A DNA stretch of 64,000 nt from Eremophila alpestris peregrina (lineage: Eukaryota; Chordata; Aves; Passeriformes; Alaudidae), in assembly GCA_009792885.1 (NCBI GenBank), contig WMCF01000026.1, forward strand, positions 2,790,001 to 2,854,000, written 5' to 3'. This document shows positions 24,046 through 37,960 of this stretch, one piece after another. Position 1 is the stretch's first letter; the number at the start of each line of letters is the position of its first letter. The notes beneath the pieces were generated by a model that was not told the origin of the DNA, did not search any database, and was given only the letters and a program-made list of their open reading frames with translations. Made by a program: the position numbers and the translations under genes.

Positions 24046-27000
24046 ATAGACTTAAAAACTGCAGAGGAAACTCTGCATACTTAGAATTTAATTTTTTTTT
24101 TAATGTCATGGATTGAAAATTAGATCATAATATAATGGATCCTATAGAAAATTCTTAGATCATACGGAAAAATCTTAGATTGAAAGTTAGATTTAATCTT
24201 AAATTAAAAATAGTTATAAACTCTGCCAGACTTCACTGAAATAAAAGTAGTAGAGTTCCTCCCTAGGACAAATTTCTGACAAGTTTAAAATCTCTTTTTT
24301 AAGCTCAATTGATTTTTTTCAGTTTGTTTAAGTTGCTGTTAATAGACTCACCTTTCTGTTACCAATTTCTATTAAATCTGTGTTCTCATTATTGTTTAAT
24401 AAAAAGTAGATTTTAGTTAGCAAGTCCATTAGTCAGAGTAGCATAAGAAAAAGTCCACAAAACATTTTAGAATTAATAATTTAAAATCAGTCTTTACAAC
24501 TCTTGTTTACCTGCAGCTATTTTTTTGTCCATGGGTCCAAGGTATAACCTTGTACCCAGCACCTTTGTGCACAGCATTTCGCTCTCGTTTTCTCTGGAAA
24601 AACAGTAGCTCTACTTTTGCTATTTTTTTTTTTATGTTTAGAACCTTTATCTTTCACACCACATGCAACCTCTTACCTGCTCCATAATCATTGCATCTCT
24701 GAACAGCCTTTACTGAAAAGATTGCTAAATACGCTTTCTCTCACTTTCATTTTCAGCTATGCAACCTAAAATGGTGGTTCTTTTTGGCTGCTACTCTATT
24801 AGAAAATAATTGAAGGTTTGTAGAATTTCAAATTACAGTTGGTTTAGTTTCAGTTCAAGTCTTACTACAGAAGTTTTCCTGAGATGTTATGTTGAAATTA
24901 TATAAAATAACCTCAAACTAAAGGAAAAAGAAAGGTAGATCATGGCAAATACAGTTGTGCTTTATATTGTTATTTAAGGTGTAAACCTAAAAGTCAATCA
25001 AGAAATTAAGCATTTAGCTGGATTGAATAAAGCTGATACATTTACACCCAACTCTAAATATGGAAGTAAGGATACCGATGAAGAAAGTAATTTAGCAAAA
25101 AGAACATTATGTGAGTGCAAAAATTTGATTTGAGATAAATTATTCTGAGAATAATGAAACGAGAAAAGTACAAGCATGTGTAAAACAGGAGCTTGCTAAA
25201 CTCTCAGTTGCCAGATGTCATTTTAATACACAAACTAAAGTAAAAGAGGGAGAAGCCTCAGCTGGAGAAAGGCATGCCACTATTAGGAGTATGAAGACAA
25301 TACACATATTTGTTGACTCAGTTGAACACAACAGCTTGTACTCCTTTATAATATACCACGACTGTGCTTTGGAAAGGTAATAAACAGTGGATTCTCCTTC
25401 AGGCATTTCCCTGCCCTGCATCTCACAGAACAAGGGTGGGGTGGTGGCCATTGGTAGCTCTTCCCACAACTCATCAGAGGGGAAATAATAACCTAATCTC
25501 ACCTTTGCAGAAAGAACAAATGGTCAAATAGTCTTGCCAGAGGTAAACAGTAAACCACACCGTTGGAGAATTGTGCCATGGTAATTTTTTTAGATTCCTA
25601 ATGTGATAAATTTTAATTAGCAAAATTATGAAAGTTTCTCTTTTTTCATGGAGAAAGTGCAGCACTGAATACCAAAAGATTAGTCAGCTATAACAGTTAA
25701 TTGGGGGTGATCTGATTTTGATTTCTCAGTAGAATATTCCTGAAAATTTGAAAAGAAATAAAGGAGCAGAGGGAGATTTTTCCCTGCAGAGGTCAGGAGT
25801 CCAAAGGAGGCTCTCTCTTCAAAAAGAAAAAGGAGATAGGATTTCCCTTACTCTTCTAACAAGAAGTGGCAGGAAGCTTGGTTGACACATACATATTTTA
25901 ATTTTTTAGGAGTGAAAAAAGGAATTTCGAGTGATAAGATATGAAAGCAGACTGAAATCAAGAACAAGGATGTACACAGCAGGTAGTGGCTTTCTTTTAA
26001 TGTGCTTTGTTCATGTCTTTGTTGCTAAACCAAATTCTGCATTATTTATATTTTTAGACAGAGAAGAAACACAGGTAAAAATGGTACTGTGTTTGTTAGG
26101 AACAATACAAGGGAAATTGATGGATAAAAAAGAATTTTATAGTGAACAAAAACAAAAGGCAGGAAACAGGTATGATCCAGGCTTAGCAACTTCACTATGT
26201 GAAGTGAAGTTATTGGAATAGGATAAGGAAAATAATGGAAATCAAACAATATCAATTAAAGTGAGGTTAGTAAGATACAAAACAACAAAAAAAAAGGCCT
26301 AAAAAACCTAAAGAATTATATGTGCTTAAAAAGTGTAAATCAATTAGTATGGTAGGAAAGAAACTAATATTGTACTATTTATGTCCGAGTGATTATTGAA
26401 AAAATATATTTGCAAGGCAATGAAAGAGTTACCAGTACTATTTCTAGTATGACAAGTAGAAAAACAAAATAAATTATATTTTAGCTGTCTGGTAAATAAC
26501 ATAAATGTAATGGAAGCAATGGAAGAGAGTGAGAAGTAAGTTGATTTTTACTCTGTCTCCTAGTTCTGTGATAATGAGGTGAAATTGTCATTTCACCTGA
26601 GCATCACATCACCTACAGAAACAATTTGATATTGTCTCTTCGTTGTCATTATTTAATAAGGGATAGGTTGTTTTTTTCCTTTGTGAGCACATTGTTGCAG
26701 CTGTAGCCTTGCTCTGTGTCTGTGCACACATAAACTATGAAAATGTTTTGGCCACTGCTGCAGAACAGATGTGCTCCTCCTGGAGAAACTCCCCAAAGAA
26801 ACCAAAAGGGTTTAAATTTAAAAATAAATTTTTTTCCAAAATAGAAGTCTAAGTGTATTGACTTAGGAAAGTCAAAGCAATGAATAAAGAGAACAAAAAT
26901 GGAGAGTTTTATATGTTGCCCATTTTGTGCCTGCAGACTGGAGCTTACTTTTGTGTTTCAGTTCAATTAGCTTGATACTTACTGAACACCAGCAAACTTT

Positions 27001-30000
27001 GATCCTTTCCCCTCTGTCCCAGAGAAGCTCTTCTCTCTGTGTTTGTGACCTTGCTACCAGACTCATCCTCTCTGCTGCCTCCTAGCCTCTGCATGAGCTC
27101 TAGCCTTCAGGCTGGATCTTGCTTGCCTGCTCAGCAAACCTTTCCTACCCTGCATACACTCAGAAATTCCCTGATGGCATGAGTGGCCCTCTTTTCTAAA
27201 GGGCTGTGCTGGACACAGCCTCTCCTTAAGGCAAAGATAGACACATGCTTGGGAGCACAGACATAAATTTTAGCAAACATGGTCAAGTGAGCAAGAACAA
27301 TTGTCTACTATGCATTGAAACACTGTATATCTCAGGATGGATAGTTGAGGTGTTTCTATTGAATTGTTTATATTTAATTCTTCAGTTGCTTGATTTGAAT
27401 TTCTGGGAAGTTCAGTGTTATTAATAAAATGTAGTTAGTTAAATGTTTTGAAATAAATTTAGCTTCTGGTTAAAGTAAGCCTGATTTTATAATGGTGGTA
27501 TTTTTGCATATGCTTGAAACTCTCCTCCTTAATGAAAATAATTTCTAAGACATTTATCAGACAATTAAAACTGAGATGTCTGGGCAGGTTTTCTAGTGAA
27601 GGATTTATATTTTACACTTTTATTTCTTTGATTTGCTCTTACATTTGTACCCTTTGTCATGCTATTTTGTAAGTCTTTTATCAAATGCTATATTGGTAAT
27701 CCCCTTTACAACACATTCTTTGCACTTTTGAGTGCTTTGCTTGTTTTGTGCTCTTGCCACTTCTCTTCCTACAGATTAAACCCTTTATATAGAAGTGGTC
27801 AATAGCAGTACCTGATGGTGATGGGAGCACTCAGAAAAAAGGAGCATTTTGTACAGCTCAGAATCTCAGGCAAGAATGGAATTTCACTGTTGATAAAACA
27901 CAAACACAACAACCCAAACCCACAAAGCAAAACTGAAGAAACACAGCCAATTCAACCAAACAATGTTAATCTAGATGGATGAAGACCTAGCACCACCTAG
28001 ACTGAGAAAAGTAGCCTTGCTAGAAATTCATTAACTACATTATTTTAGTTTTCCTTTTAATTTTTGTTTGATGTATTCTTAACAATTGTTAACTACGTGA
28101 ATGTACTGAATTGCAAATACTTGGGATAAATTACCCCTTTTCATGGCTCTACAGAATAGTTTAGTTGAATGGCAAAAAATAAAGAAATTCAGTTGCTTTA
28201 TGGAACAGTCTTCATGCAAAATGACTGGCAGAGTATAGTTATAAGAGATAAGAAATAGAGCAAGAAAAATCTGAGTTGAGTTCTTGTTGCTATTAACACT
28301 GTTGCAGATAAAATTTATTGCAAGAATAAAACATTTCAAAGGCTTGCATTTAATTGTATACTGAGATACAGTCCATTGATAAGTGGTTCTGCAGAGCACG
28401 CTTTCTTCTTCATAGATTAATTTCCCAAAACAAGTAGAAATTATAAATCTATTTCAGCAATGTTTCATGTCTTGTAGATCAGGAAATGCTCTTTAGCTGA
28501 ATTACTTGAGTTCTACAGAAGCTACATCTAACAAAGCAAAAGGAAACGAGCCAGGGAGGAGAAAAGAACAATAATGAGGAGAAACTTATCATTTTTTCTC
28601 CTACCTCTGAATGAGGGTTGGTGTCTCTCTAGGAAACAAGGTGCTTGAGTTCCCTTGAGGCAAAAGAGAATAAATTGCCAGTAGCAGAAAAGGCGAATAC
28701 AATTGTATATAAGGTGGGTGAATAGAGGAAACATTTTGTGATTGCTTTCTAACCAATCAAGAGGGTCTGGAATAGGGCAGCCAAGGGGTATATTCTTCAC
28801 TTTACATATTTTGTTTGTGGCTGTGTGATTTTTATGTACAATTCATAATACTGTATATTCAAAAATGATGATCAAACCTGGTTTGCAAATTACAATATGT
28901 GTCCATCATTAGATACTATGATTTAGTATGCTAATATGTTTTACTTAGCTCAGTTCTTAAGGAAAATCATAGTGATTTGAAAAAGCTCCCCCTCAACAGC
29001 AGAAACATAATAATTTCTTTCCTAAGCAGAAACAATAAGAGCTGTTAAATATGTTGTCAATGCATAATTTGCATTTTAATGGTAAAGTTATTCTGATAAA
29101 TTACAGTTTCCTGCCTTTTTAAATCATGCATATAACTCTTGAATGTTGTATAATATTATCACTGGATCATAGAGCTTTCCAGCTTTATCTAATATCATTT
29201 GTTATAGGCATTAAAATTGAGCTTTCAGCTCTTCCTGATTAATAGACAATCATATATTTTTCATTTCTATAGCTAATGTCACAACAAGAATAAAATTATT
29301 TAAAATAAGTATCACTTTGAAAAGAGGAGAAAAAAAATTCACTTTAACATATTATTTTCTTGCAAATTTTCCTTGTCAGGTTCTTCATAGAACAGGCTGT
29401 TCTCTCTCGTGACACAATGCCTAACAGATTTCTTCTGTAATATTTCATTCTGTAAAGAACCTGAAACATGTCTAGAAAATAGAATCCATTTCATGATTCA
29501 ACAGTGTCTTTCTCATCCTAGACTTTCTCTTTTTATTCAAATTCATGCATTTGAGATGGTTTCTAACAGCCTATTATAGCAGCACAAGATAGTGTAAATG
29601 GCACAAGCACAGACTAAAAGCATTCTACCTGACTACACATGCAGTCCTTTCTCCTGTTTTACTAACACTTGAAAAAATATTATAAAGTAGAGGATCATTA
29701 CTTTAGACTTAATGAAAAGCACCTCTTCATCTAGAAGAGGTCAAAGTAGATAAGATAGTGAATGTTTGGAGAGTGTGAAAGAACAGTTACCTCTCTCATC
29801 TGACACATCTTTTGTGCTCACTCAGGAGAAATGTGTAAGTGCATTCAAGCTGCTTTTACTAAGAGGGTAATTTTCTATGAAACTTTCTTCTGGCTTAGTT
29901 CACTTAAGAATAGGTAATATTTTTCTTTTCTCCAGCAGTCTGGGGTTGGGAGATTTTAACTGGTGGTAAAATGCAGAGAAAGGCTCCATGCTCAAAGGCT

Positions 30001-33000
30001 GTAATAGTTGCTAGTTGCTCTGGGGAAACTTGTAAATACAATACTGTCTCTATCCACATGTTCCACAGATACGGTATCATGGCCATATCTGAATGTTCAC
30101 ATGTAAGACCAAGACCTTTCTTTGTGGCATGATGGTTTCCCTCATCCTTATTGCTTTCTAAAAAGGTTACAGTACTGTTTGAGAGAATGCAAAATGCTGG
30201 TTGCTGGGCAGTTACACAGGAGTAGGATGAAGGTTTTCAAGCAGGAAAGGATGTTGTAAAACATATCATTGTGTGTGGTTTCAGACCCTCCATGAGTTAA
30301 TAAAAACAAAACAAAAAAACAACTACAAAAAGACCCCAAACCAAACAAACAAATCAAAACCCAAACAAAACTGAAAAACAAACCACATAGAAGCTTCAAA
30401 CATCACGTTTCATAATTAGAAGAACAAGGCCTACATTTGGAATCCTTAACAGCACTTGTGAGTAAAAGTGTTTCTTAATACAAAAGAAGGATCAGTCAGA
30501 GACTGTGATGTAAGACTTTAGATGGCACATAAAAACTGAATTGTTCTTATCTGCTTCTAAAATCCTTGCAGCTATGGTTGTATAGCTGAACTATTAGTTT
30601 ATTTTTATTCAAGGAATGATGCATCTGCACTTCACTTTATCCTCAGGCTTAAACATATTATGTTTTAACTACTATTACACCATCTCTTTCATCCCATGGC
30701 TGACATATCACTTTGATTTTATTTAGTTTAACTGAGTGCTTATTTTATGACAGGTTTCTGTTGTGTTTGGATTGGGAGGGGGAGGGGATGTTGAAGGGAA
30801 AAGGAGGGAATGTTGAGGGTATTTGCAGCTGTATTCAGACTATTCTGTACCTTGCAAAAGTGAAGTTATATTCCTTTTTAAGAAACATCATTTTCAACTA
30901 CAAATATACACAGGGAATACCCTGTGACAAAAGAATATTTCACTCAGGGTAATAAAAGAATATTTGTGGCCCTAGAATGAAACATTTCTCTTTCTTGTTA
31001 TAAATCTGTGCAAATATTTTAAAAATACATTAGTTCATTATAATATATGCACAAGCATCCACATTTTTACACAGAAATTGACAAATATACTTGTGTGTGT
31101 CAACAAATATATTCATTCATCCATGCAAAAACACTTCAGATGAATGTTTGTATTATCCTTTGGTTTGCTACACACACGCACGTACATATATAAAAACAAA
31201 GACTGACTACTTCTTTGGGTTTTTTAACAAAAAAATTGTACATTAACCCAAAATCATATGTAATATGCTGCACTGGAAATACAATCAACAAAACTTTAAA
31301 TGTCTTTAAACGCTGGGGAAGGTGTAAGTCAAAGGGTACTTGTCAGTACAGGTTGAAAATGAATATTTTCATCTGAATGACAATTAGCATCTTGTAAATG
31401 TTTTCAGATGTCACTTGAACAGGTACTGCCTCTGGGGGAAAAAAATTCTTGAAGACCTATTATAACCCAGAATTCTTATTTCACAATACTTTTAATTTGA
31501 CATGTTCAGGTGAATGTGATAAACAATGACTCTAGCTAGTCCTTAGAAATTGTATGTCTATGATACTTTTACAGTGATGGAAGTACATGTCCTTCATTAT
31601 GTTTATTCTTGTTGAAAATCAGAATTATAGAAAGTCCAAATGATAATATGCTGATAATCTTTGCCGCAGCTCCTAGAAATTCCAACATTTGTTCTAATGT
31701 CTCTGACATAAATAATACTTATCAGAAATCAATTTTATAGACAAGAGTAATTATCTAAAAATTCTAGGTTGCACTATGAGATTGCTAACAAACATAAGCA
31801 ATGCCTTTGATCTTTAAATATAATTTTTACTGTACATAACATTTATAGAAATAGAAAAAAAATCTTCCTGTTTTAAAGCCTCTAATCTATTTTTCTCCCA
31901 CTTAAGTCTTCTTTCCAAAATGTGTCAATCCTGCAATGAATAAAGAAGATAGCAATGCAGTTTTGTGTGGTAAAATATATAAAAGAAGGAGTAAAGTTTA
32001 AAAAAAAATGGTATTATTGTTTCATATCTCACAAAGTCAAGTTGTAGGATTTATTGTTTTAGGGTCCAGTAACAGTCGGAATGTATAGGGGCTCAGAAAT
32101 ATGAAATCCTCTCAGTGACTGTCAAACATGACTGAGAATCTGTGCTGTTTTTTAACTCTTTTACATATTAACAGATGCTTTGGAAAATACTAGACAAATC
32201 AATGAACAACATACTTAGTATATGTTATAGTTTAAAAGAAATCATAAGTTTTAGTCCAGGAGATAATGCTAACTGCCATAGAAATTTCCCTGAATTTTTG
32301 TAAAAATACTTCTAAATTCAAAGATGAAAATGTACCAAAAAAAAAGGTGGAAAATTGGCTTTTAAATTGAAAGTGATATGCATGTGGAATAATTTTAAAA
32401 AGAGTAATTCAGCCTTAATGAGGATAATAACAGACTGCATTAGGCTTCACATTGGTGCTGTTAATACATGTGAGCTTGAGCTCAATCTCATTTAAAACCA
32501 AATGCTCTCTATGAATAGTAATATTCATTATTTCATATGTATATTAAATGTATATATATTACTTCATAGTATAATAATTATTATATAGATTAAATCGATA
32601 ATTTAATATTTGCAAAAATATTTAACTAAGTATCTATTTCATAGTGCAGATGTAATTTCTTGTAAGATGTTGAGCTTGGACTTGGGAAAAGCCGCACTCA
32701 CAGTCATTTCTCCAGACTGGAAGAAACCTGAAGTGATCAAATCTATCCTCTGAGGATTTAGTCCCCTTTTGCAGGAGTAATATAAACACCTAAAATGATG
32801 ACAAGTATCTGTGTTGGAATGCATAGTTTGATTTTTAAAATTTTCTTATGCCACTAATCACTCTGCTTGTGATTCCAGTCTCAGTTTCCTCATCTTAAGA
32901 GAGTAACTCTGCTTTCCTGGCAAATTGTAATGAAGTGAGATATTGGAAACATACCACAGGAGAAAGCGAAAAGAAGGAATTATGTTTAATGTTTCAAAGG

Positions 33001-34164
33001 TATTTTTTAAGAATGTTTTTTAGCTATAAAATTATCATACCTATGTGCAAGCTGTACCACCTATGTTATAGTATTAGAGACTTTGATCACAGATTGAAGT
33101 TTTATGGTTGAAATGACAAGTTAAGGTATGAAACACCATTTTACTCCATTTTTCTTTCCTTTGTTTCTTGGAAAAATCTTTATTGCATATTTTAAGTAGT
33201 TTCCTGAGTTTAATAGTTTATCCCTATGCTAATTTAAACACAGTATTTCCCTCCATGCTGCTACAATGCCTGGAATGGCATGTATTTTACATGATGGAAA
33301 TTAATTTCAGTGTCAGACTTTCATGAGTAAGCCAAGGGGAAAATAAAACAACCAAAAAAGTAATCTAAAGTAGACTGCAAGGAGAATGGAGGAAATCATA
33401 AAGATTTATAAAGGATACATATTCATAACAATAAAATTGTAAAAGTTAATTAAGTGGGACAAGTGGTTTCTAATTAAAAATAATAAACAATGAAAATTAT
33501 CCCAAACTGTTTTGCCTATGAAACATATTTTGCATTTTTTCTTTTCTTCCTTTCCCTGCCTTTTATATCAAAAGACTTTCTGTGGATACTCACAGTGCAC
33601 TTCTTAGTTGCCTTAAAGGGGGAGAATTTCTCACATAGACAATTCAAAAAATATTCCAAAAAAGTTCTTTCATGATCAAAATATTAAACAATCCCATCTT
33701 CATTTATCAGTAAATTTCTTGTACTCTCAGAAAAATTTGATCCACCACATAACATCCTGAGTCAATGAAAGGTGTTTCCTAGCCACAGTTTGGATTGGCC
33801 CCTCATTTGGAGGTTTTGACACCATCACTCAGCTGGAAGAATATTTATAAACTTGCTGTCATGCAAAGTTGTCCAAGCGACTTTGTGTCTGTTCATACTA
33901 CCTCCATTCCCCTTGAAATTTCATAATAGAGTACCAGGTTATGGATACGGTAGTGGAAGACAATATTTTAAAATATCACGGTTGTTTTTACCACTTATCT
34001 CATCAATTTGTTCATCATCTACAATACACAGTGATATTTTAAAACAGAAATTCCTAAGCAGACCAAAAAATCAATATTTCTATTTATATCATTCAATGCA
34101 GCACTCTGTAAAATACAGTCTTCTCAGCTTATACTTCAGGACAATTTCACAAGGTCTTCCTTGA
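24046..34164. other. unique AT-rich DNA, about 10 kb without recognisable repeats
   Basis: No gene or interspersed repeat is recognised. A/C-rich low-complexity tracts occur at 27893-27950 and 30300-30385. Balanced-composition patches that could be conserved non-coding elements occur near 29090-29240 and 31290-31430, but this cannot be tested from one sequence. Confidence 0.4.
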
Positions 34165-34360
34165 AAAAATGCAGTCCTATTTCTAGGATGTTTCATGCAC
34201 AGCCTCGCTGGCTGTTGAGGGAGGGGACTGTCCCTCTCTGCTCTGTGCTGGTGTGGCCTCACCTTCAATATTCTGTGCAAGTTTGGGCACTATGATATAA
34301 GAAAGATATAAAGCATTTTAAAACGTCCAAAGCAGGGCTACAAAGATACTGGGAAGGAAA
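34165..34360 (+). repeat. CR1 ORF2 3' fragment
   Basis: Reads 'gactgtccctctctgctctg', 'tgctggtgtggcctcacctt' and 'atataagaaagatataaagc', then 'gtccaaagcagggctacaaa', the CR1 segment that encodes the conserved 'RPHLEYCVQFWA'-like end of ORF2 (here VWPHLQYSVQVWA). The frame is disrupted soon after. Sense orientation. Confidence 0.8.
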
Positions 34361-35959
34361 GAGTATATTTAATTTCTCTTTTTTTTTTGGCAATTTAATA
34401 GATATTAATCTTCTAGGATGTGTCTCCCTTGAAATAATTTAAACGCAGTTACAGCTTGAAATAGGAATTGGAGATAACTAGTCATGCACAGTTTGGGAGG
34501 ACAGTCACTGATGGGAATGGCTTACAGAGAGGCTCAATTATCAAAACCATCTCAAGTCATTGTAGACAGAAGCAGAATAAGTTGAAGGAAATAAATGAAA
34601 TGTATTATTTTTCTGTCAGTCTGAATATTGTTTACATTACTGTTAATTTCTGTGCTAAGACTCTCTGTTAGGTATTCTGCGTGACAATCTTCATGTCACT
34701 ATATAAATCTTCTCTTACTTGTGGAAAGAGGATTAAGTCATTTAAAAAATTACCCATAAGTAATTACATACATGACAGGAGATATTGGTCTGCATCTCAT
34801 TACTGGACAAGAATGGCTTCAGAAGTTACAACATGTAGCATCCTGCGTGTGCCCAAAACTTTGAACAAAACTGAGAGTTTTTTCATTTATAACCATTTTT
34901 TCCATTTTCAAAGATGAAGCAAAAAGCAGAGATTGCTGACATTTTGTAGAAAAGTGAGAGAAAGGAGAAACAGAAAGAGTTTGGGTAACAAGGACTCAGA
35001 TAAGCTTTACCATGGCAACTACTGTACCACAGAAAAGGTCTATTAATATGAAGCTGGAGATTATGATGGAATGACAGTGGTGTCACTAACACTCTTCTTC
35101 CTTCTCTCCAAGGAAGTATAAATGCAATCAGTTTTCACCAATAGATACCTTTTCCTTCAGGAAAGATGAAGATCACCAAGAGAGATAACAGAACATTTTA
35201 TTATTTTTTCCCTATCAAAATACAGAGAACCAGAAAGCATTTTCAGTCTGCCCCTGTGATGGTGTTTGGGTCACTCAATTTGCTCTCTGCTGGATATGTT
35301 AATAGAAGTCCTGCTATGTCCTATTTCTGTGAGCTATAAATTTTGACAGCCTTTTGAAAGCTTGTATAGTAAAGAGAATATTTTAGATTAAATCATCCTG
35401 AAGATTTATCTTGTCCAGAAAAGTTCCAAAGTTTATCCAAGCAGGTAAGCTTTTCTTCAGGACAGGAATAACCTTCAGATAAGAATGTATGTTGGTTCTT
35501 TTGAGGCGTTTCCTTGAAATAATTATGTCATACTTCACCCTTACTGCAGGCTTTCTGTTGTATGATAGATTTAGTTATGGTGATGACAGTTTAAGAATTT
35601 TAAGAATTTTAAGAATTTTAAATGTTGATGCAAATCCAAATGTATATAATAGCAGATGAAAAATGTAATTTAGCATTGGTACTATGAACATAACTTAATG
35701 AAAAGATCTTTGATGCTGATAAATGCAAATATAGCTAACATGTCATCATGAATAACTGATTTATTACAGCAGCTGCAGGGAGATGTCTCCTTCTTAGAAG
35801 TGTCCAGTTGTAGGAAAGGGTGCAACAACACCTTTATCAGCATTTGTAAGTGCTTTCTGCAGAAGCATAGCTACTGCTAATAGGGTAGCCAGTCATCAGT
35901 AGGGAAGAGCAATTCTGCACATAGCTTAAAATATGGGAATCCTGGACTTTAAATATCTT
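34361..35959. other. unique AT-rich DNA
   Basis: Nothing recognised except a short tandem repeat of a 9-mer TTAAGAATT (35591-35622, 3.4 copies). Confidence 0.45.
35591..35622 (+). repeat. short tandem repeat, 9-bp unit TTAAGAATT
   Basis: Three perfect copies and part of a fourth. Confidence 0.8.
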
Positions 35960-36368
35960 TGAAGGAAAGGTTAAGAGGATTGAATTTGTCCAGCATGAAA
36001 AAGAGAAGGCTTAGTGATGACCTAATTGTGGCCTTACAGTACCTGAAGGAAGCCTACAGGAAAGATGGAGAGAGATTTTTATAAGACTATGTAGTAACAG
36101 GACAAGGGGGAATGGCTTCAAAATGACAGAGGATAGGTTTAGATTAGATATTAGGAAGAAATATTTATTCTGAGGGTGATGAGACACTGGAACAGGTTAC
36201 CCAGAGCAGATGCCCATCACTGGCAATGTTTAAAGCCAGGCTGGATGAAGCTCTCAGCAACCTGGTCCAGTGGACCAGGCCCACAGCAGGGGGGTTTGAA
36301 CCAGATGATCTTGAAGGTGCCTTCCAAACCAAACTATTCTATGTTTCTACAGTTCTATGATTCTATAA
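35960..36368 (+). repeat. CR1 LINE 3' portion
   Basis: About 400 bases colinear with the CR1 3' part: 'aaaaagagaaggcttagtga', 'caggacaagggggaatggct', 'tttagattagatattaggaa', 'gagacactggaacaggttac', 'aggctggatgaagctctcag', then 'ccagatgatcttgaaggtgc' and the terminal 'ttctatgattctata' repeats. This is the best-preserved CR1 in the window and ends at the true 3' terminus. 5'-truncated, no intact reading frame. Confidence 0.9.
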
Positions 36369-37960
36369 TTAAAAGTGGCTCAGTTGTATTGTAGCATTGT
36401 AGGTACATATGCATGCTTCTATTCCTGATCTCCTTGCCTCTGATGCTGGCTTTTTAATGATCACAGTTTAGACAATTCTGAATAAAGACTAGTGACATTG
36501 GTTAGCTCATAAATAAATTAGCTAGCATTACATTTGCAATGTGTAACTCAGAATGTGTTATGCATTAAAGCATTAAAAAACATTTTTACCACACTTCTGT
36601 TAAAAAAAAATTAAAATAAATTTCAATTGTTAAACTGAAAAAAGGTCAGTGTGGAGAATAAATATTTTAGGATGCAGTTTTCAGCTGGATGCCACTAGTT
36701 TGGCAGAGGTCAGAGGTACAGCAACAGCAGTAGTATGCTGATTACAGTGTTTTCTTTTCTGACCCTACAAAATGTCTTTTTCTAAGCTCTTGTTTTGCTG
36801 AAGTGCATCTGACCTATCTCTTCCCCTAAGTGTTGAAAGCAATTCTTTATAGAAAGCTATAAGCTATAGTTGTACATGGAACAGAATGTAGATGGTAAAA
36901 TACAGTGTTCCCAGTGGGCCTGTGGGGAAAAAAAGACCTCAAAACAAATAAAAAACCTAACAGCTTTCCAGTCCCAGAAATCAATAGCAACAGTGTTAGT
37001 TACTAAAACTAAAACAAGTATTGAGTATAAAGATTGTGTAAAAAATTGCAGGTTTACTGAAATTACGTGATTTCTTATGCAAAGGTTCACTTTGTCCTGC
37101 CACAGTAGACGTGAAAAAAAGGCACAGTTATAAAAAGAAGTTCCCATTCTTAAATTATATCCAAGCTGTTCAATTTGTCATAAGCCACGACAACAGGTTC
37201 ACTGCTGCTAGCCTGTGCTGAGGCTTATGTATAGCATCAAAGAGTTGGAGGCTGATGTTCAGGGAAAGAGACTCTGCAAGTGGACTTGAATTCTAATTCT
37301 GTCTCTCACCTTGTTTCATGGGGTGGATGGTGCAGCTGAAATTGGGTTTGCTTTCCATCCAGCTCTGAGAACAAGCTCTGGCCACATTTGTTCAAGTATT
37401 CTCAGCCAGGGATAACTTACAAAGGCTCCAAACTAAAATGAACTGTCTTCAAAGAGTGTTAAACCTTCTCCAGATGGATTATAAATCCAAGTACAAGGAT
37501 AATCTGATAAAATTTTTCTGTTGCCATTTCCAGCAAAACAACATCCCCCTTCCCAGATTCTTAAAGTTTTGAAGAATGAAAATGTTATTTAAAGGAATTA
37601 TTTTTCTGGGTTATTTTATTTTATTTTATTTTACCTCAACCCTAACTCTTGTGCTATCGTATAGTGAATTTTTTTTTTTTTTTAATTTTTTCTGAGAGCT
37701 ATTTCGCTCAGGAGGACTAATGGTGCTGTGGACAAACCTGCTGCGACCAAAAGATCTTTGCTGGAATGAGGAATATTCTTGAAGTGTGAAAAGCTGGACT
37801 CTGTGATGCAGATGGGAAAGTTTTCACTAAGGTAATAGCAGAATATAGCTATGGTTCTCACGACACATATATCCATAAAATATGCATAATCAGCCATGTG
37901 ATGAAGCCATCACCAGCTGGTTCCAGGTGGTTAATTGGTAGGGATATATTTTAGAAAGAC
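36369..37960. other. unique AT-rich DNA
   Basis: No repeat family recognised. A short (ATTTT)n tract lies at 37611-37634 and a poly-T at about 37668-37682. Confidence 0.45.
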